A DNA stretch of 35,340 nucleotides from Ignavibacteria bacterium (GTDB lineage: Bacteria > Bacteroidota > Ignavibacteria > UBA10030), in assembly GCA_016873755.1 (NCBI GenBank), contig VGWB01000012.1, positions 1 to 35,340 on the forward strand, written 5' to 3'. Positions within the stretch are counted from its first letter, which is position 1. Each line of letters starts with the position of its first letter. The notes beneath the pieces are model-generated. The model had not been told where the DNA came from. It saw only the letters and a list, made by a program, of their open reading frames with translations, and did no database searches. This document shows, piece by piece, positions 8,406 to 16,980 of this stretch. Made by a program: the position numbers and the translations under genes.

Positions 8406-10124
8406 ATGAGTCTTTCCGGGGTGCCGAGATATTTTCTCGCAACGGTGTTTGCATCGCTGTTGGCACTTTCATGTGCTGGCCAGAGGGCGCCCGAGGGTGG
8501 TCCTGTCGACACTGACCCACCTGTCATCGTCTCTACCTACCCCCAGAACTACTCCACCCGCTACACAGGCCAGTCAATTGTGCTGGAATTCGATGAATAT
8601 GTTGATCATCGCAGCGTGGAGGGAGCAATCTTTATTTCGCCTTCCGTTGGCACGCTGGAATTTGATTGGAGCGGCAGGGAGGTCGAGATTCGGTTTTCGG
8701 AGTCACTCCGGCAGAACACAACCTATGTTGTCAACATCGGGACGGACGTCGCCGATCTTCGCAATCGGAACAAGATGGCCCAGTCGTTCGCACTGGCCTT
8801 TTCAACGGGGGACCAGATTGATCGCGGTGTCATCGAGGGGAAAATCTACACGATCAGGTCGTCCGATTCGCCTTCAGGTGTTATGATCTTCGCCTATGGT
8901 CTCACGGGTGTCAATCCCGACACGCTGAACCCCCAGCACGCCCGTCCGGACTACGCGACGCAGTCTGGCAAGGGAGGTGAGTTCTCGCTGCGTCATCTGG
9001 CGCTTGGAGATTATCGACTGATTGCGATTCGTGACGAGTACAAGAACCTCCTTTACGATCCGGAGACGGACGAGTTCGGTGTCCCGCCGTTCGGCATAAC
9101 TCTCACGGAGATGGACACGATCCAAACCGATGTGTTGATCCAGCTCGCCCGAGCGGATACGACGGCACCCCGGCTCCTGAAGGTGACGGCACCGGACCGC
9201 CGCCACGTGCTTGCAGAGTTTTCCGAGCCCCTCGATACGACCGCGGCCGCATGGCCAGTTGCCGAGATTGTCGATACCCTTGGTCAAGAGCAGCTGGTCA
9301 TTCGCTCGGTGTCAGTGCTCCTCCCCACACATACCACGATCTTGATTGTCACCGATGCGCAAAGACCTGGGGAACGATACCGTCTAACGGTCGACAGCGT
9401 ACGGGATCTTCACGGCCTCGCTGTCAGTCCGCTGGCGAACTCGCTGACGTTTTCCGGATCAGCAGCAGAGGATACGCTCGGGCCTTCGATAGCCTCGGCG
9501 TCGGTAGCCGACAGCGCCGTTGGAGTGGCTCTGCTGCCCGAGTTGGTCGTTCATTTCTCCGATGCGATCGAGACCACCAAAGCAAGCGGAGCGATTGTGC
9601 TGTTCGACAGCTCCGAAAAAGACGTCACTGCATTTCCACGATGGCTTTCGGATTGCTCCTTCTCACTGGAGCCAGCGACGAAGCTCCGGAGCAAGGAATG
9701 GTACAGGCTGGTGATCGATCTGGGGAAATTGCGGGACATCGTCGGAAACGAAGGGCGCGATACGACTGTTGTACTACGCTTTCAGACTGTCGACGCGGAG
9801 TTGTTCAGCAATATTGAAGGTGACGCTAAGGATCTGCGGGATACAGATCGGATTGGTCCTATCATCCTTCAGGCCGAAAACGTATCGCGAAAAGACTCCA
9901 AACCGTATCTCGTGGTGGTGCACGAAACTGGCAAATTCGCTTTGACCGAGATGCCTGAAGGGCTATATGTGCTCCGACTGTTTCGCGATCGTAATCAGAA
10001 TCTGAAATACGACGCGGGTGCGCCTTTTCCCTTTGAGCCTTCAGAGCGTTTCACATACTATCCGGACACACTCAAGGTCCGCGCGCGGTGGCCACTGGAG
10101 GGTGTACAGCTGATTCTTCGATGA
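8406..10124 (+). CDS. Lipoprotein with repeated SbsA-like (Big_5) Ig domains
   Basis: The 572-residue protein begins with a signal peptide ending LALSC, with Cys23 as the likely lipidated residue, followed by GQRAPEGGPVDTDPPV. This start is typical of a conserved Bacteroidota family annotated only as Ig-like domain-containing protein. The first Big_5-type domain spans about residues 37-138 and contains the expected FDEYVD and TTYVVNIG segments. Two weaker copies begin near DTTAPRLLKV (about 250) and DTLGPSIASA (about 355), each with a FSEPLD- or FSDAIE-like strand. The C-terminal part reads like a carboxypeptidase-regulatory-like beta domain with FRDRNQNLKYD. It is probably anchored to a membrane facing the periplasm or outside. 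Its function is unknown. It has its own promoter. Confidence 0.82.
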   Translation: MSLSGVPRYFLATVFASLLALSCAGQRAPEGGPVDTDPPVIVSTYPQNYSTRYTGQSIVLEFDEYVDHRSVEGAIFISPSVGTLEFDWSGREVEIRFSESLRQNTTYVVNIGTDVADLRNRNKMAQSFALAFSTGDQIDRGVIEGKIYTIRSSDSPSGVMIFAYGLTGVNPDTLNPQHARPDYATQSGKGGEFSLRHLALGDYRLIAIRDEYKNLLYDPETDEFGVPPFGITLTEMDTIQTDVLIQLARADTTAPRLLKVTAPDRRHVLAEFSEPLDTTAAAWPVAEIVDTLGQEQLVIRSVSVLLPTHTTILIVTDAQRPGERYRLTVDSVRDLHGLAVSPLANSLTFSGSAAEDTLGPSIASASVADSAVGVALLPELVVHFSDAIETTKASGAIVLFDSSEKDVTAFPRWLSDCSFSLEPATKLRSKEWYRLVIDLGKLRDIVGNEGRDTTVVLRFQTVDAELFSNIEGDAKDLRDTDRIGPIILQAENVSRKDSKPYLVVVHETGKFALTEMPEGLYVLRLFRDRNQNLKYDAGAPFPFEPSERFTYYPDTLKVRARWPLEGVQLILR

Positions 10125-10146
10125 AGAGAGTTGGGGTGAGAATTGA

Positions 10147-10175
10147 TTGACTTTGAATCGTTTTTTGACTAAAAT
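10147..10175 (+). promoter_or_regulatory. Strong sigma70-like promoter of the nuo operon
   Basis: TTGACT (10147-10152) and TAAAAT (10170-10175) are separated by 17 bases. Transcription would start near 10182, leaving an untranslated leader of about 65 bases before nuoA. The leader contains the hairpin CCGGG-GAGAA-CCCGG at 10195-10209. Its role, for example in mRNA stability, is unknown. Confidence 0.72.
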
Positions 10176-10247
10176 CGAAGGAATTTTGAGACTTCCGGGG
10201 AGAACCCGGCCGACTGATGCAACATTTTTCCGACTTCGGGTGTTTTC

Positions 10248-10594
10248 ATGCTTGAGACCTACATTCCGATTTTCGTGGTGATCGCCGGAGGAATCGTCTT
10301 CGGGATTGTCATGGTGAAGTTGAACGAGTGGCTCGGACCTCGGCGACCGACTGATGAGAAGCTTTCAACCTACGAAAGTGGGATGGAGCCGGTGAGGACG
10401 GCGCGGGAGCGGTTTTCGGTGAAGTTCTACATGGTAGCTGTCTTGTTCATCCTCTTCGACATCGAGGTGGTCTTTCTGTATCCCTGGGCTGTGGCGTTCA
10501 AGGAGCTGGGGGTGGCCGGTTACATTACGATGACGGTATTCATCGTGATTCTTCTGATTGGACTCTTCTATGTATGGAGGAAGGGAGCGCTTGA

Positions 10595-10604
<10 letters not shown>
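10248..10604 (+). CDS. nuoA: NADH-quinone oxidoreductase subunit A
   Basis: NuoA is a small membrane subunit of respiratory complex I at the junction with the peripheral arm. The 118-residue protein has three hydrophobic helices and the diagnostic motifs YESGMEPV and [27 protein letters not shown]. It starts at the ATG at 10248. I see no good Shine-Dalgarno site, and the leader carries a short GC hairpin. It is the first gene of the nuoABCDEF block and overlaps nuoB by ten bases. Confidence 0.96.
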
Positions 10605-11134
<530 letters not shown>

Positions 11135-11135
11135 T

Positions 11136-11621
11136 ATGAACAACGCTCTCGTCGTCGAAAAGCTGAAAGCCCGCTTCGGAGAGAAGACCGTTGAATTCCA
11201 TGAGTTCCGGGGCGAGCTGACCGTCGTCGTTCCCAAGGAGACGATCGTCGACGTCTGCCAGCTTCTGAAAGAAGACGCCGAGCTGCAGTTCGATCTCCTG
11301 GCAGATCTCTGCGGGATCGACATGTATACGCCGGCGAAGCGCTTTGGCGTCATCTACAACCTGTATTCATTGAAGAACAAGCACCGCATCCGCATCAAGA
11401 CGTTCGTCGAGGAGGAGGATACGCGGCTCGCCAGTGTCACGAAGGTGTGGGGAACGGCGGACTGGCACGAACGTGAGACCTACGACATGTTTGGAATTGT
11501 GTTCGAGGGGCATCCTGACCTTCGAAGAGTGTATATGCCCGAAGAATTTGAGTATCACCCTCTCCGGAAAGACTTCCCCCTGATGGGAATCCCCGGTTCT
11601 CTCCCTCTCCCGAAGAAATAG
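11136..11621 (+). CDS. nuoC: NADH-quinone oxidoreductase subunit C
   Basis: NuoC (30-kDa subunit) forms the quinone module with NuoB and NuoD. The 161-residue product contains the family signature region around WHERETYDMFGIVFEGHP followed by LRRVYMPEEF and HPLRKDFP. It is separate from NuoD, not fused as in Escherichia coli. It begins one base after nuoB and ends three bases before nuoD. Confidence 0.95.
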   Translation: MNNALVVEKLKARFGEKTVEFHEFRGELTVVVPKETIVDVCQLLKEDAELQFDLLADLCGIDMYTPAKRFGVIYNLYSLKNKHRIRIKTFVEEEDTRLASVTKVWGTADWHERETYDMFGIVFEGHPDLRRVYMPEEFEYHPLRKDFPLMGIPGSLPLPKK

Positions 11622-11624
11622 CCG

Positions 11625-12881
11625 ATGGAACCTCGCACGGACGAAGTCGCACGCAAATCGAAGATCCTTCAAGCTCTTGAAGACCAAAACACCAGCGTGA
11701 CGTTGGACGACCCGCTTGAGAATGACATGATTCTCAATATGGGTCCGCAGCATCCAGCGACACACGGCGTGTTGCGCTTGTTGATTCGGCTCGACGGTGA
11801 AACTGTCATTGGATGTGTCCCGGAAGTGGGCTATCTGCATCGGGGCTACGAAAAGCTGGCCGAGAGCTGCACTTACCACGAATTCATCCCTCACACCGAT
11901 CGGCTCGACTATCTCTCACCGATGAACAACAATACGGCGTATGCGATGGCAGTGGAGAAGCTCCTTGGCATCGAGGCGCCGCCACGGGCACAGCACATCC
12001 GCGTGATTATCTCCGAACTTGCCCGTATATCGTCGCACTTGATGTTCCTGGGATCGCTGGCCATGGATGTCGGTGCACTGACCGTATGGATGTGGGCATT
12101 CCGAGAACGTGAGAAAGAGTACGACATTTTCGAGAACATCGCGGGAGCCCGTTTCACCACGAGCTACACGCGCATCGGAGGACTGGCGCAGGATGTCACA
12201 CCTGAGACGCTGGCGATGGTGAAGAAGTTTGCCGGTGAGCTGCCCGGGTATCTCGAGGAATGCGAACGGCTGCTTAACAAAAACAGGATCTTTCTCGGGC
12301 GTACGGATGGAGTCGGAGTGATCAGCCCGGAGAAGGCGCTGGACCTCGGACTCACAGGTCCGGGCCTGCGGGCGTGCGGTATCGAGCACGATCTGCGCCG
12401 AGCAAGCCCATACCTCGTCTACAAGGATCTCGACTTCAACATACCGGTGTATGAGGGAGGGGACTCACTGGCTCGGTACTATGTGCGGATGGATGAGATG
12501 AGGGAGAGCGTCAAGATCCTGCAGCAGGTGTTGGAGAAGATGCCGGCGGGAGAGGTACACGCATTCAAGCCGAAGAAAGTGCTGCCGAAAAAGGATCGCG
12601 TGTACACAAAGATGGAGGAGCTTATCCACGACTTCATGATCGTGAACTTTGGCGTGGAGCCTCCGGTTGGAGAAATCTACAGCGCAGTCGAGGCTCCGAA
12701 AGGCGAGCTGGGATTCTATATCTACAGCCATGGCGAAGGATATCCGTGGAGGCTCAAGATACGGTCACCGTCATTTGTCAATCTTCAGTCCCTCCCAACG
12801 ATGATGATGGGAGGCCTGATATCGGACGTCGTCGCGATCATCGGCAGCCTCGACCCGGTTATGGGCGAAGCGGACAAATGA
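11625..12881 (+). CDS. nuoD: NADH-quinone oxidoreductase subunit D
   Basis: NuoD is the 49-kDa subunit that, with NuoB, builds the quinone-binding cavity. The 418-residue product has GPQHPATHGVLR near residue 40, GYLHRGYEKLAE, the DRLDYLSPMNNN stretch and the conserved C-terminal end with SLDPVMGEADK. About 35 extra residues precede the conserved start, a common variation. It continues the nuo operon with a three-base gap after nuoC. The spacer to nuoE (49 bases) holds an A-rich short repeat. Confidence 0.97.
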   Translation: MEPRTDEVARKSKILQALEDQNTSVTLDDPLENDMILNMGPQHPATHGVLRLLIRLDGETVIGCVPEVGYLHRGYEKLAESCTYHEFIPHTDRLDYLSPMNNNTAYAMAVEKLLGIEAPPRAQHIRVIISELARISSHLMFLGSLAMDVGALTVWMWAFREREKEYDIFENIAGARFTTSYTRIGGLAQDVTPETLAMVKKFAGELPGYLEECERLLNKNRIFLGRTDGVGVISPEKALDLGLTGPGLRACGIEHDLRRASPYLVYKDLDFNIPVYEGGDSLARYYVRMDEMRESVKILQQVLEKMPAGEVHAFKPKKVLPKKDRVYTKMEELIHDFMIVNFGVEPPVGEIYSAVEAPKGELGFYIYSHGEGYPWRLKIRSPSFVNLQSLPTMMMGGLISDVVAIIGSLDPVMGEADK

Positions 12882-12896
12882 ATTGAGAGATGGATT

Positions 12897-12924
12897 GGAA
12901 ATCGGAAATTGAAAATCGAAAATC
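12897..12924 (+). repeat. Short imperfect tandem repeat between nuoD and nuoE
   Basis: Four imperfect copies of a unit close to GGAAATC or GAAAATC follow each other in the 49-base nuoD-nuoE spacer. The stretch is poorer in GC than the coding sequence around it and contains no Shine-Dalgarno site for nuoE. It may be a slippage-prone spacer or a dispersed short repeat. Confidence 0.5.
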
Positions 12925-12930
12925 TCACTC

Positions 12931-13401
12931 ATGCTTTCTGAACGCAATCTGAAAAAGCTCGACGAGATGAAGAAGTACTACCAGACTTCTCAATCTCTGG
13001 TCCTGCCGGCGCTCTGGATGGTGCAGGAGGAGCATGGTCACATCTCTGAAGATGCGATGAAGTACGTTGCAAAGCTCCTCGGTGTTCCCTTCGGGCACAT
13101 ACTGGGAGTAGTGACGTTCTACACGATGCTGCACCGCAAGCCGATCGGCAGACACCACGTAGAGGTCTGCACGAATGTCTCCTGCATGCTTCGTGGGGCT
13201 GACAAGATTGTGGAACATCTCGAGAAGCGGCTCGGTATCAAGATGGGGGAGACGTCGAGGGATCGCAAATGGACGCTCTCCGAGGTCGAGTGCATGGGCT
13301 CCTGTGGTACGGCGCCGATGTTTGCCGTTGGCGAGGAGTACTACGAGAATCTGACACCCGAGAAGATTGACAAGCTCATAGCGGATCTGGAGCGGAAATA
13401 G
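12931..13401 (+). CDS. nuoE: NADH-quinone oxidoreductase subunit E
   Basis: NuoE (24-kDa subunit) carries the [2Fe-2S] cluster N1a next to the NADH-oxidising NuoF. The thioredoxin-like 156-residue protein has the four ligands as C80 and C85 in VCTNVSC and C121 and C125 in ECMGSCG. The N-terminal helical part contains ALWMVQEEHGHIS. It starts at the ATG at 12931, and its TAG shares one base with the GTG of nuoF. Confidence 0.96.
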   Translation: MLSERNLKKLDEMKKYYQTSQSLVLPALWMVQEEHGHISEDAMKYVAKLLGVPFGHILGVVTFYTMLHRKPIGRHHVEVCTNVSCMLRGADKIVEHLEKRLGIKMGETSRDRKWTLSEVECMGSCGTAPMFAVGEEYYENLTPEKIDKLIADLERK

Positions 13402-14678
13402 TGAATATGGAAAAGTACCTACTCCCTGATATACGAGACCTCCACAGAATCGATGTGTACGAAGCCCATGGAGGCTACAAGGCCTTCCGAAAGGCGCTCC
13501 AGATGAAGACGGAGGATGTGACGGAGGAGGTCAAGAAATCAGGGCTGAAGGGACGGGGCGGTGCATGTTTCCCGACCGGTCTCAAATGGACGTTTATGCC
13601 GAAGCAGTCGGACAAGCCGAAGTACCTCTGCGTCAACGGCGATGAATCTGAGCCCGGCACGTTCAAAGACCGTCAAATCTTTGAGTTCAACCCTCATCTC
13701 ATGATTGAGGGAACGCTTATCGCAGCATACGCAATGGGGGGGTCGATCTCGTACATCTATGTTCGGGGTGAGTACGGGAAATGGATCAAGATGATCGAGA
13801 AGGCGCTGCATGATGCGTACGCGAAGGGGTATATCGGACAGAATATCCTTGGTTCCGGATTCTCGACCGAGATCATTGTCCACAGAGGTGCAGGCGCTTA
13901 TATATGCGGCGAGGAGTCTGCGCTGATGAACTCGATCGAAGGCGATCGGGGGTACCCGCGCGTGAAGCCGCCATTCCCGGCGCAGAACGGCCTGTGGGGC
14001 CGCGCGACCACGATCAACAACGTTGAGACTATCAGCAATGTCCCTCTGATTATCGATCGCGGCTGGGAATGGTATTCCAAGATCGGTGCGCCGAAGTATC
14101 CGGGTCCGATTCTCGTGGGTGTGAGCGGACACGTCAACAAACCGGGAGTGTACGAGCTGCCGACAGGTGTACCCTTGCTCGAGATTATCCACAAATATGC
14201 CGGAGGTGTCCCGGGCAACAAGGCGATCAAGGCAGTCTTTCCTGGCGGGTCGTCGACCATGGTTCTGCGCGGTGACCAGCTGGAGGGCGTCTGCATGGAT
14301 GCTGAGTCACTCAAGGCAGCGGGATCGTCTGTTGGGACCGCCGGATTGATCGTGATGGATGAGGATACCGATCTCATCAAGGTTATTGCGCGGATTGCCA
14401 AATTCTATTACCACGAATCATGCGGCCAATGTACTCCATGCCGGGAGGGTACGGGCTGGCTCTGGAAGATACTTAACCGCTTCGAGAACGGTGAAGGGCG
14501 TTGGGAGGATATCGACCTACTGCTGGACGTTGCCAACAACGTTGAGGGGAACACGATTTGTGCCCTCGGCGACGCAGCGGCGTGGCCGGTCCAGTCGATG
14601 GTACGGCGATTCCGGGATGAGTTCGAGAGGCGTGCAAAAATACCACGGCCAAAGGTTCTTGAAGCTGTTGCTGTGTAG
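13401..14678 (+). CDS. nuoF: NADH-quinone oxidoreductase subunit F
   Basis: NuoF (51-kDa subunit) oxidises NADH with FMN and passes electrons to a [4Fe-4S] cluster. The 425-residue protein has the NADH/FMN glycine-rich segment GLKGRGGACFPTG, the GEESALMNSIEG segment and the cluster motif ESCGQCTPCREG with a fourth cysteine in NTICALGDA. I prefer the GTG at 13401, eight bases after a GGAG, over the ATG at 13407. The operon stops here: nuoG and the membrane subunits H to N do not follow, and I see no clear terminator after the stop. Confidence 0.96.
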   Translation: MNMEKYLLPDIRDLHRIDVYEAHGGYKAFRKALQMKTEDVTEEVKKSGLKGRGGACFPTGLKWTFMPKQSDKPKYLCVNGDESEPGTFKDRQIFEFNPHLMIEGTLIAAYAMGGSISYIYVRGEYGKWIKMIEKALHDAYAKGYIGQNILGSGFSTEIIVHRGAGAYICGEESALMNSIEGDRGYPRVKPPFPAQNGLWGRATTINNVETISNVPLIIDRGWEWYSKIGAPKYPGPILVGVSGHVNKPGVYELPTGVPLLEIIHKYAGGVPGNKAIKAVFPGGSSTMVLRGDQLEGVCMDAESLKAAGSSVGTAGLIVMDEDTDLIKVIARIAKFYYHESCGQCTPCREGTGWLWKILNRFENGEGRWEDIDLLLDVANNVEGNTICALGDAAAWPVQSMVRRFRDEFERRAKIPRPKVLEAVAV

Positions 14679-15088
14679 CATTGTGATGGCTCCTTCTTAG
14701 CGGCTCGCATCGGTGAAGATACCGCTTGGAGGGCGGTTACCCCCTTAGGAGACATTACCAGAGAAGTAAGCAAGTCGTCGTCCCGGTATTCTCATTGTCT
14801 TACGGCCAGCCAAAGAAATGCCCTGTCTCCGGTATTGCGCCTTCCCACGTAACCGCATGCATTCCATCCAGCGTCTGAGGCATCAATAAAGCGTACTTCT
14901 TGTTCTCGTGTTGGCGGAAATTCCCGATTTCCCGCGTCGACGAATCTGCGTGGAGAAGTAATCCATGTTAGAACGAATTTATATTCGCAACACGCAGGCA
15001 TAGATTTCCGCCGCAGAGAGTGAAAGCCGTCGACGTTTTGGCGCGACTAAGGATCAGACTAGGTTCGCACGCATAGAAAGGAGAGGCT
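14679..15088. other. Gene-poor stretch with a possible minus-strand gene remnant
   Basis: These 410 bases follow nuoF. The only notable content is a minus-strand frame from 15001 to 14792 (69 codons). It ends with a protein-like stretch reading EVRFIDASDAGWNACGYVG and then GDRAFLWLAVRQ. The GW...GY...RAFLW pattern recalls C-terminal beta repeats of extracellular proteins, so it may be the last piece of a decayed gene. I cannot assign it to a family and it may be chance. TATATT at 14980-14985 has no matching -35 box. No RNA gene or strong terminator is visible. Confidence 0.4.
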
Positions 15089-16006
15089 ATGGTCATTCCC
15101 TATCTTGCTCTGATTAGTTCGGGCTTGGGGATGGGGTTAGTTGCCCTGTCTTCGGTATTTCAAGACTCACTTAATCGACGTATCTCCGAAGGTAGCATAC
15201 GGGGAGGGTATTTCCTTCTCTTGGCGGGCGTGGTGCTTGGCGCACTGTCGATGGAGGATCCGTTGGGTGCGTGGGCACTGGGTTTATCCGCGGCTTCCGG
15301 AGGAATCTGTGGAACGGGTTACCTGTTTTACAGAAATCATAGACGGACCCATTACAAAGTGAGCGGCGGCGATTTTGAGATTCTGCCTCGTAGAGAAGGA
15401 GAAGAAGGCGAAGGAGCCCCGTCTGGATTAGAAAGTAAGAACCCCACACCTCCACCGGGTCCCACAAAGGTCCCTGAGCGCCCGAGTGCTTCTCGGCCCA
15501 AAGAAACTTACACCTGCAGCTTGACTCACTTATCGGGCTGGACCTTTCTACATATGTTGCTCAAAGGTGGAGACTGGCGCAAGGTCTTTAACACTGAGTT
15601 TATGCTATATGTGCGGGGTAGTCGTATGGATTTTTATCTGGACGGCAGAGGATCTGCCTTCTGGGGTCTTCTTTGGAGAGATTACCGAGTCAGAATTCGG
15701 CATGACGAATTGTACAAGAATATCAAATGCATTGACCAGTGCACCAAAATTCTGGTCGATTCTTGGGGCACCCCCCAGCGTCGTGACAGACTTTTGGTCG
15801 CCGGCTATTCATTTGAAATTAGCTACCTGGACAGCATGGATACGGTTTACGTGAGCGCCGAGATTGCGTCGGGCATGGATGGGATTCTATCACTGAGCTC
15901 AAATATATCAGGGGCGCCTTCGGTCAGCGCCACTGAAACGCCCACGGAGCTGAGATCAGGTACAGGCAGCAATGCCTTCAAATGCGTGAAGGTAAGAAGT
16001 AGTTGA
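15089..16006 (+). CDS. Unrecognised membrane-anchored protein with proline-rich linker
   Basis: I do not recognise this 305-residue protein. It starts at the ATG at 15089 behind a good ribosome site, AAAGGAGAGG. Three hydrophobic segments at about residues 3-23, 39-55 and 60-82 are followed by a basic stretch (RNHRRTHYK). A charged and proline-rich linker then runs from about 99 to 139, with PTPPPGP and an acidic EGEEGEGE-like run. The C-terminal region, about 140-275, mixes aromatic and basic residues (WTFLHMLLKGGDWRKVF, FWGLLWRDYRVRIRH) and looks like a folded cytosolic domain. The last 30 residues are Ser/Thr-rich. It sits alone between the truncated nuo block and a sigma factor, with possible gene fragments on both sides, so it is probably accessory. 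Confidence 0.75.
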   Translation: MVIPYLALISSGLGMGLVALSSVFQDSLNRRISEGSIRGGYFLLLAGVVLGALSMEDPLGAWALGLSAASGGICGTGYLFYRNHRRTHYKVSGGDFEILPRREGEEGEGAPSGLESKNPTPPPGPTKVPERPSASRPKETYTCSLTHLSGWTFLHMLLKGGDWRKVFNTEFMLYVRGSRMDFYLDGRGSAFWGLLWRDYRVRIRHDELYKNIKCIDQCTKILVDSWGTPQRRDRLLVAGYSFEISYLDSMDTVYVSAEIASGMDGILSLSSNISGAPSVSATETPTELRSGTGSNAFKCVKVRSS

Positions 16007-16070
16007 TCAATTCCGATGCGATATCCTTCGCCTCGATGCCGAGGCCTGCGTTCCGGACGTTAAGACTCTG

Positions 16071-16235
16071 ATGCCTGACAAGGCGCTCCACCTGACCGCT
16101 ATTCCGCTGGGTCTCGGAGCGCCAGACGAGCTTAGCCGTTCCCGACGCGAGTTTTTGCGTTTTTCGGAAGCCTTACTCAATCTTGCATATCTCCCCTGGG
16201 ATGAAACATCTACATCGATGCTCCTGTATATTTAG
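16071..16235 (+). other. Possible gene fragment upstream of the sigma factor
   Basis: The frame is open from 15996 to the TAG at 16233-16235, with its only early ATG at 16071 (54 codons). The translation, with LHLTAIPLGLGAPDELSRS and LLNLAYLPWDETSTS, looks protein-like but matches nothing I know and has no ribosome site. It lies in the 265-base space between the unknown membrane protein and the sigma factor. It may be a remnant of another gene or chance. Confidence 0.25.
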
Positions 16236-16271
16236 AAGCGATAATCTCGTGAGCCCACCAGGAGCAGGAAC

Positions 16272-16979
16272 ATGAAAGCCGCTTCAACCGTCTATAAGAA
16301 TGAATCGGGACAAACATCGAAGCTGATTGCCGGCTCGCCAGACTCAACCGCCCAAGTCGTTCGGGAAGGCCGCAGTCGGGCTGGCAAGTTGCTGACACAG
16401 GTTGTGGACGCCCCTCTGAACGAAAAGAGTGACGAGGTTCTCATAACGATGTTCCAGCAAGGGGAGCGCGGGGTGTTCCGTGTGCTGGTGGAGCGGTATC
16501 AGGCGCGCATCAAGAATCTCATCTACTCGATCTTCCATGAACCTGATGTCATCGACGATCTCGCCCAGGAAGTATTCATCAAGGCGTGCGAGGCGCTTCC
16601 ACAATTTCGATTTCAGTCGTCCTTCTACACCTGGCTGTACCGAATTGCTGTGAACAGGAGCCGGGATGAATTACGCAAACGAAAGCTCCGGAGATTGTTT
16701 TCGCTCCAGACATTGGTGGATTCAGCAGATCGCGAGGTTACGGCGAAGCTCACGGTTCAGCCAAAGGAGAGCGAGGTGCAGGAGATCGTCGCTTCGGCCC
16801 TGAAATCGTTGCCGGAGCGTTATCGTATGGTGATTATTCTGAAGGACATCGATGGGCTTTCGTACGAAGAGATCTCAGAGGTGTTGCAGTGCGAGCTCGG
16901 CACGGTGAAGTCGCGACTCTTTCGGGCGCGTGCCATGCTGAGGAGTGTGTTGAAGCCTTTGCTGGAGGAGCATTCGTAG
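16272..16979 (+). CDS. ECF-family RNA polymerase sigma factor (RpoE-like)
   Basis: The 235-residue protein has the two ECF domains. Region 2 spans about residues 68-137 with DVIDDLAQEVFIKACEALPQF and FYTWLYRIAVNRSRDELRKRK. Region 4 spans about 172-231 with LPERYRMVIILKDIDGLSYEEI and a helix-turn-helix ending GTVKSRLFRARAML. About 55 extra polar residues precede region 2. The start is supported by AGGAG upstream of the ATG. The gene is followed after one base by a membrane anti-sigma factor, the usual layout for an envelope-stress system. TGAAAC at 16202 and TATATT at 16227 might form an autoregulated ECF promoter, but this is weak. Confidence 0.93.
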   Translation: MKAASTVYKNESGQTSKLIAGSPDSTAQVVREGRSRAGKLLTQVVDAPLNEKSDEVLITMFQQGERGVFRVLVERYQARIKNLIYSIFHEPDVIDDLAQEVFIKACEALPQFRFQSSFYTWLYRIAVNRSRDELRKRKLRRLFSLQTLVDSADREVTAKLTVQPKESEVQEIVASALKSLPERYRMVIILKDIDGLSYEEISEVLQCELGTVKSRLFRARAMLRSVLKPLLEEHS

Positions 16980-16980
16980 C

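Noticed and set aside
16040-16140. tRNA-like stretch on the minus strand (GCGCCTTGTCAGGC)
   Set aside because: The stem and loop sizes are wrong for an anticodon arm and no GGTTCRA T-loop follows.
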